A program made the position numbers and the translations under genes. The notes beneath the pieces were generated by a model, which made no database searches, was not told the origin of the DNA, and saw only the letters and a program-made list of their open reading frames with translations. Shown in pieces: positions 39,718 to 42,991 of a DNA stretch of 42,991 nt (the stretch's first letter is position 1; each line of letters starts with the position of its first letter). The stretch comes from Clostridia bacterium (GTDB lineage Bacteria > Bacillota > Clostridia > Oscillospirales > CAG-272), in assembly GCA_017621755.1 (NCBI GenBank), contig JAGASL010000043.1, positions 1-42,991 on the forward strand. Direction: 5' to 3'.

Positions 39718-41079
39718 TTAGATGACGATAACGCCAAAGGCATTGAGCACCGAGGAGACCAGGATCAGCAGCACGCACAGGGGCGCCACGTAGCGGATCA
39801 TGACCGAGAACAGGCCCTTCGCACGGAAGGGGCCGCTTACCTCCAGCTCCTCGATCAGGGTCTTGGGCTTTAAGAAATACCCAATGAACAGGCAGGTGAA
39901 GAAGGCGACCACCGGCATGATCAGATTGTTGCTGACGAAATCAAAGAAATCCAGCATATTCATGCCAAGGGGTCTGACCCAGCTCCACGCCTGGCTGAAG
40001 CCGAGCGAGGAGGGCAGGCCCAGCAGAAAGCTGAAGCCAAGCACGATCAGGCAGCAGGTCTTGCGGCCGATCTTGACCTTATCCATCACGGTGGAAACGA
40101 TGGTCTCCATCAGCGAGATGCCCGAGGTGAGGGCGGCCAAAAGCACCATAAAGAAGAACACAGCGCCAAGAACGGTGCCGCCCGGAATGGTCTCAAAGAT
40201 CTTAGGCAGGGTCACAAACATCAGGCCGGGGCCCTGCTTCAGCGCAGAGGCATCCCCACCTGAAAAGGCGTATACGGCAGGCACGATCATCAAGCCGGCC
40301 AAGAACGCGATGCCGGTATCAAAGATCTCGATCTGGTGGGTGGATTTTTCAATGCTGATATCCTTTTTCATATACGAGCCAAAGGTGATCATAATACCCA
40401 TGGCAAGCGACATGGAATAAAAGAGCTGACCCATGGCGGCCACCACGGTCATGATCGAGAAGTGCGAAAAATCAGGCGTGATATAATACAGAACGCCATC
40501 CCAAGCGCCATCCATCGTGGCAATGGTATAGATCACGATAAAGAGCATGAGCACCACCAGGGCTGGCATCATGACCTTGCTGACCTTTTCAATCCCCTTT
40601 TGTACGCCAAACAGCACGATCAGGGCTGTGATGCCGATAAACACGGCAAACCACAGCAGCGGCTGGCCTGCGCCGGCAATATAGTCGTTAAAGTAGGTGC
40701 TCTCGGCCATGCTGCCGGCCTCGCCGGTCATAAAGCCAACGAAATACTTCAGCACCCAGCCACCGATAACCGAATAATAGGGCAGAATGATCACCGGCAC
40801 GAGCGAGGCAAGCAGGCCTACGAAGGAAAACCGCTTGTCCAGCGAGCGGAAGGCACCGATCGGGCTTTGCTGCGTTTTGCGGCCAAGCGCGATCTCGGCC
40901 ACCATTAAGGAAAAGCCGAAGGTGACGGACAGAATGACGTAGACCAGCAGAAACATACCGCCGCCATACCTGGCAGCCAGATAGGGAAAGCGCCATATAT
41001 TGCCAAGCCCCACTGCCGAGCCGGCTGCTGCCAGCACAAAGCCGATCTTGCCGGTAAAGGAGCTTCTTTCATTGCTCAT
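39718..41079 (-). CDS. Sodium:neurotransmitter symporter family (SNF) amino-acid transporter
   Basis: 453 residues with about 11-12 membrane helices. The LeuT-fold hallmark in TM1 is SAVGLGNIWRFPYLAARYGGG (residues 19-39), with the unwound stretch binding Na+ and substrate. TM6 to TM8 regions include AMGQLFYSMSLAMGIMITFGSYM and VLLAALTSGISLMETI. Bacterial members import amino acids with sodium; the exact substrate is unknown. ATG 41079 has GAGGG 8 bases upstream; the longer frame from 41172 runs through the promoter. It is monocistronic between two terminators. Confidence 0.93.
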   Translation of the reverse strand: MSNERSSFTGKIGFVLAAAGSAVGLGNIWRFPYLAARYGGGMFLLVYVILSVTFGFSLMVAEIALGRKTQQSPIGAFRSLDKRFSFVGLLASLVPVIILPYYSVIGGWVLKYFVGFMTGEAGSMAESTYFNDYIAGAGQPLLWFAVFIGITALIVLFGVQKGIEKVSKVMMPALVVLMLFIVIYTIATMDGAWDGVLYYITPDFSHFSIMTVVAAMGQLFYSMSLAMGIMITFGSYMKKDISIEKSTHQIEIFDTGIAFLAGLMIVPAVYAFSGGDASALKQGPGLMFVTLPKIFETIPGGTVLGAVFFFMVLLAALTSGISLMETIVSTVMDKVKIGRKTCCLIVLGFSFLLGLPSSLGFSQAWSWVRPLGMNMLDFFDFVSNNLIMPVVAFFTCLFIGYFLKPKTLIEELEVSGPFRAKGLFSVMIRYVAPLCVLLILVSSVLNAFGVIVI

Positions 41080-41110
41080 ATCAAAACCCTCTTTTACGCA
41101 AAATTTCGTA

Positions 41111-41163
41111 TGTTCATACTGCATTAGTATACCACATATTCCCTGAAATTGCAAGTATGAACA
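41111..41163 (-). promoter_or_regulatory. NSS promoter bracketed by an inverted repeat operator
   Basis: Minus strand TTGCAA (41154-41149), 17-base spacer, TATACT (41131-41126). Perfect 10-bp inverted arms TGTTCATACT (41111-41120) and AGTATGAACA (41154-41163) lie at the transcription start and at the -35, about 43 bases apart centre to centre. Confidence 0.65.
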
Positions 41164-41169
41164 AAAAAA

Positions 41170-41195
41170 CATCGGCGCTTGAAAAAACGCCGATG
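41170..41195 (-). terminator. Terminator of the ABC exporter gene
   Basis: An 8-bp stem CATCGGCG/CGCCGATG, followed on the minus strand by TTTTTTTG and on the plus strand by CTTTTTATA. Confidence 0.7.
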
Positions 41196-41204
41196 CTTTT
41201 TATA

Positions 41205-42991
41205 TCAGGTAGCAATGCCGGCAAACTGGTTCCTGTAAAGCTTGCTGTACTCGCCGCCGGCGGCAAGCAGCGTTTCGTGATCCCCGGCCTCGGCGATCAC
41301 GCCACCCTTGACCACCACAATGCAATCGGCATCCCGAATGGTGGAAAGCCGGTGCGCGATGATCAGGCTGGTGCGGTTCTTCATCAGCCCCAGCATGGCC
41401 TGCTGGATGTGCATTTCGGTACGGGTATCGACCGAGGAGGTCGCCTCGTCTAAAATCAGGATCTTCGGGTCGGCCAGCACGGCACGGGCAATGGCCAACA
41501 GCTGGCGCTGCCCCTGCGAAAGGTTTTCGCCCGCCTCGGTCAGGGGGGTGGCATAGCCCTCCGGTAGGCGCTCGATAAAGCCGGCCGCGTGCGCGTGCGC
41601 GGCGGCACGGCGCACCTCCTCTGCCGTGGCGTGCTCTCGCCCATAGAGGACGTTGTTTTCAATGGTATCCGAAAAGAGCACCGTATCCTGCAGAACGATC
41701 GAGATAGCGTGGCGCAGCGTATCCTTCGGCAGATCGGTGATCGGTACGCCGTCTAACAAAATGCGCCCGCTATCCGGCTCGTAAAAGCGCATCAGCAGGT
41801 TGACCACCGTGGTCTTGCCCGAGCCGGTGGCGCCAACGATGGCGATCTTCTGCCCGGGCTTGACGGTCAGGTCAAAGCCGCGCAGCACCTCCTCGCCCGG
41901 TACGTAGGAGAAGCGGATATTATCAAAGGTGATCTCGCCCCGGATATTGGAAACGGCAAGCGTTTCCTTCCCCTCGTCGATCTCTGCGGCGGCATCCATG
42001 ATCTCGAAAATACGCTCGGCACCGGCCAGCGCCGTCATAATGGCGGAATACTGGTTGGCCACCTGGTTGATCGGGTGGGAGAATTTTTTAGAATACTGCA
42101 GCATGGCCTGGATCTTACCCACCGTCATGCCCCCCATGCCGGAAAGCATCAGAAAGCCGCCGCAGCCAGCGATCAGCACGTATTGCAGGTTGCCGATAAA
42201 GTTCATCACCGGCCCCATCACCGAGCCGAATACGCGTGCCTTGATCGAGGCAGCGCGCAGCCCATCGCTGGTTTTGGCAAAGGTATTGACCGAGGCCTGC
42301 TCCTTGCCGTAGGCAACAACGGTGTTATAGGCGGTCACGGTCTCCTCTACCTGGCCGTTGAGGGAGCCCAGCAGCTTTTGCTGCGCCACGAAATAGCGGC
42401 GGGTAAACTTGGCAAGGAAGGTAGAGACCAGCATGGTCAGCGGAATGGTAAGGAAGGCGAACAGCGTCATCAAGGGGCTATACAGCAGCATCATCACCAC
42501 GGCGCCGATAATGGTCAGCAGGGCGGAAAGCATGGTGGTGATCGACTGTGCAATGGCATTAGAGACGTTTTCTACGTCGTTGGTCATGCGGGACATCAGG
42601 TCGCCGTGGCGGTGGCTATCGGTATACGAGATCGGCAGGCGCACCATATGGCGAAACAGATCGTTGCGCATGCTGTAAATGGTATCCTGCGAGAGCTTGG
42701 CCGAAAGCAGCCCCTGCCCGTAGGAAAGCAGGGCGGTGCAGGCAAACAAGACCAGCATGGTGCCAAGGCAGGAGAGCATGGTGGGGATATCTACGGCGAG
42801 ATGCCCCTCGTCGATAGTGATGGCATCAATGGCCTCTTGCTGCAGGCGGGGGCCAAACAGCTCGCCAACCGTTACCGCCGCCATAAGCAGCAAGAGGGCC
42901 AGCAGAATCAGCCGACTGCGGCCAATGTAGGACAGAAGGCGCAGAAGCGTCTTTTTGGCATTTTTGGGCTTCTCTGCCCGCAGGCGGGCGC
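41205..42991 (-). CDS. ABC exporter, fused permease and ATPase (5' truncated by window edge)
   Basis: About 595 residues are visible and the frame is open to the window edge; a TTG at 42893 falls inside TM1 and is not a start. The N-terminal basic stretch and the six-helix type IV exporter domain occupy about 1-340. The nucleotide-binding domain has Walker A GATGSGKTT, a Q-loop in SIVLQDT, signature LSQGQRQ, Walker B ILILDEATSSVD and H-loop IIAHRLS. Such MsbA/LmrA-type half-transporters act as homo- or heterodimers exporting lipids, drugs or peptides; a partner half-transporter gene often lies upstream and could be just outside the window. Confidence 0.93.
   Translation of the reverse strand, partial: ARLRAEKPKNAKKTLLRLLSYIGRSRLILLALLLLMAAVTVGELFGPRLQQEAIDAITIDEGHLAVDIPTMLSCLGTMLVLFACTALLSYGQGLLSAKLSQDTIYSMRNDLFRHMVRLPISYTDSHRHGDLMSRMTNDVENVSNAIAQSITTMLSALLTIIGAVVMMLLYSPLMTLFAFLTIPLTMLVSTFLAKFTRRYFVAQQKLLGSLNGQVEETVTAYNTVVAYGKEQASVNTFAKTSDGLRAASIKARVFGSVMGPVMNFIGNLQYVLIAGCGGFLMLSGMGGMTVGKIQAMLQYSKKFSHPINQVANQYSAIMTALAGAERIFEIMDAAAEIDEGKETLAVSNIRGEITFDNIRFSYVPGEEVLRGFDLTVKPGQKIAIVGATGSGKTTVVNLLMRFYEPDSGRILLDGVPITDLPKDTLRHAISIVLQDTVLFSDTIENNVLYGREHATAEEVRRAAAHAHAAGFIERLPEGYATPLTEAGENLSQGQRQLLAIARAVLADPKILILDEATSSVDTRTEMHIQQAMLGLMKNRTSLIIAHRLSTIRDADCIVVVKGGVIAEAGDHETLLAAGGEYSKLYRNQFAGIAT

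Overview
The window looks like chromosomal DNA from a GC-rich anaerobic Clostridia-type Firmicute, probably gut-associated. This is inferred from several signs: strong GGAGG ribosome binding sites, sigma-A type promoters in AT-rich gaps, an HPr with both His15 and Ser46, a glycyl radical enzyme with its activase, FeoAB, a two-iron desulfoferrodoxin, and an electron-transfer flavoprotein tied to a sugar cluster. No rRNA, tRNA, CRISPR array, phage or intact insertion sequence was seen.

Layout. 1-5145: end of a GT4 glycosyltransferase, then rimM-trmD, an O-antigen-ligase-like membrane protein and two small single-span proteins. 5270-12642 is housekeeping: HPr, uvrC-rsmD-coaD, pheS-pheT and a YfcE-type phosphoesterase. 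12643-13352 is a gene-free gap with hairpins and repeat-like sequence. 13353-23583 is accessory and all on the minus strand: a GH39-like hydrolase with a large unknown protein, feoAB, a glycyl radical enzyme with activase, and a YD-repeat lipoprotein.

23731-34659 is the most striking region: ten minus-strand genes in two transcription units, facing a divergent AraC regulator. They encode a fucose-isomerase-like protein, a GlcD-like flavoprotein, a GlcF-like Fe-S protein, a class II aldolase, a PfkB kinase, an IolB isomerase, an aldose epimerase, a DUF4867 protein, an FGGY kinase and a fused EtfB-EtfA protein. IolB, a PfkB kinase and a class II aldolase are the lower half of myo-inositol breakdown, but IolG, IolE and IolD are absent. 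A flavoprotein/Fe-S/ETF oxidation module stands beside them. I infer a catabolic route for an unusual sugar or sugar acid, with electrons leaving through the ETF.

35628-37517 holds a second AraC regulator divergent from a zinc-less MDR dehydrogenase. 37558-39602 is an oxidative-stress island: ferritin, desulfoferrodoxin, a Crp/Fnr regulator and thioredoxin. Two near-identical GTGA-N5-TCAC palindromes lie at the same class II activator distance from the -10 boxes of the desulfoferrodoxin and thioredoxin promoters, which suggests a small local regulon. The window ends with a sodium:neurotransmitter-type symporter, whose promoter is bracketed by an inverted repeat, and a truncated ABC exporter.
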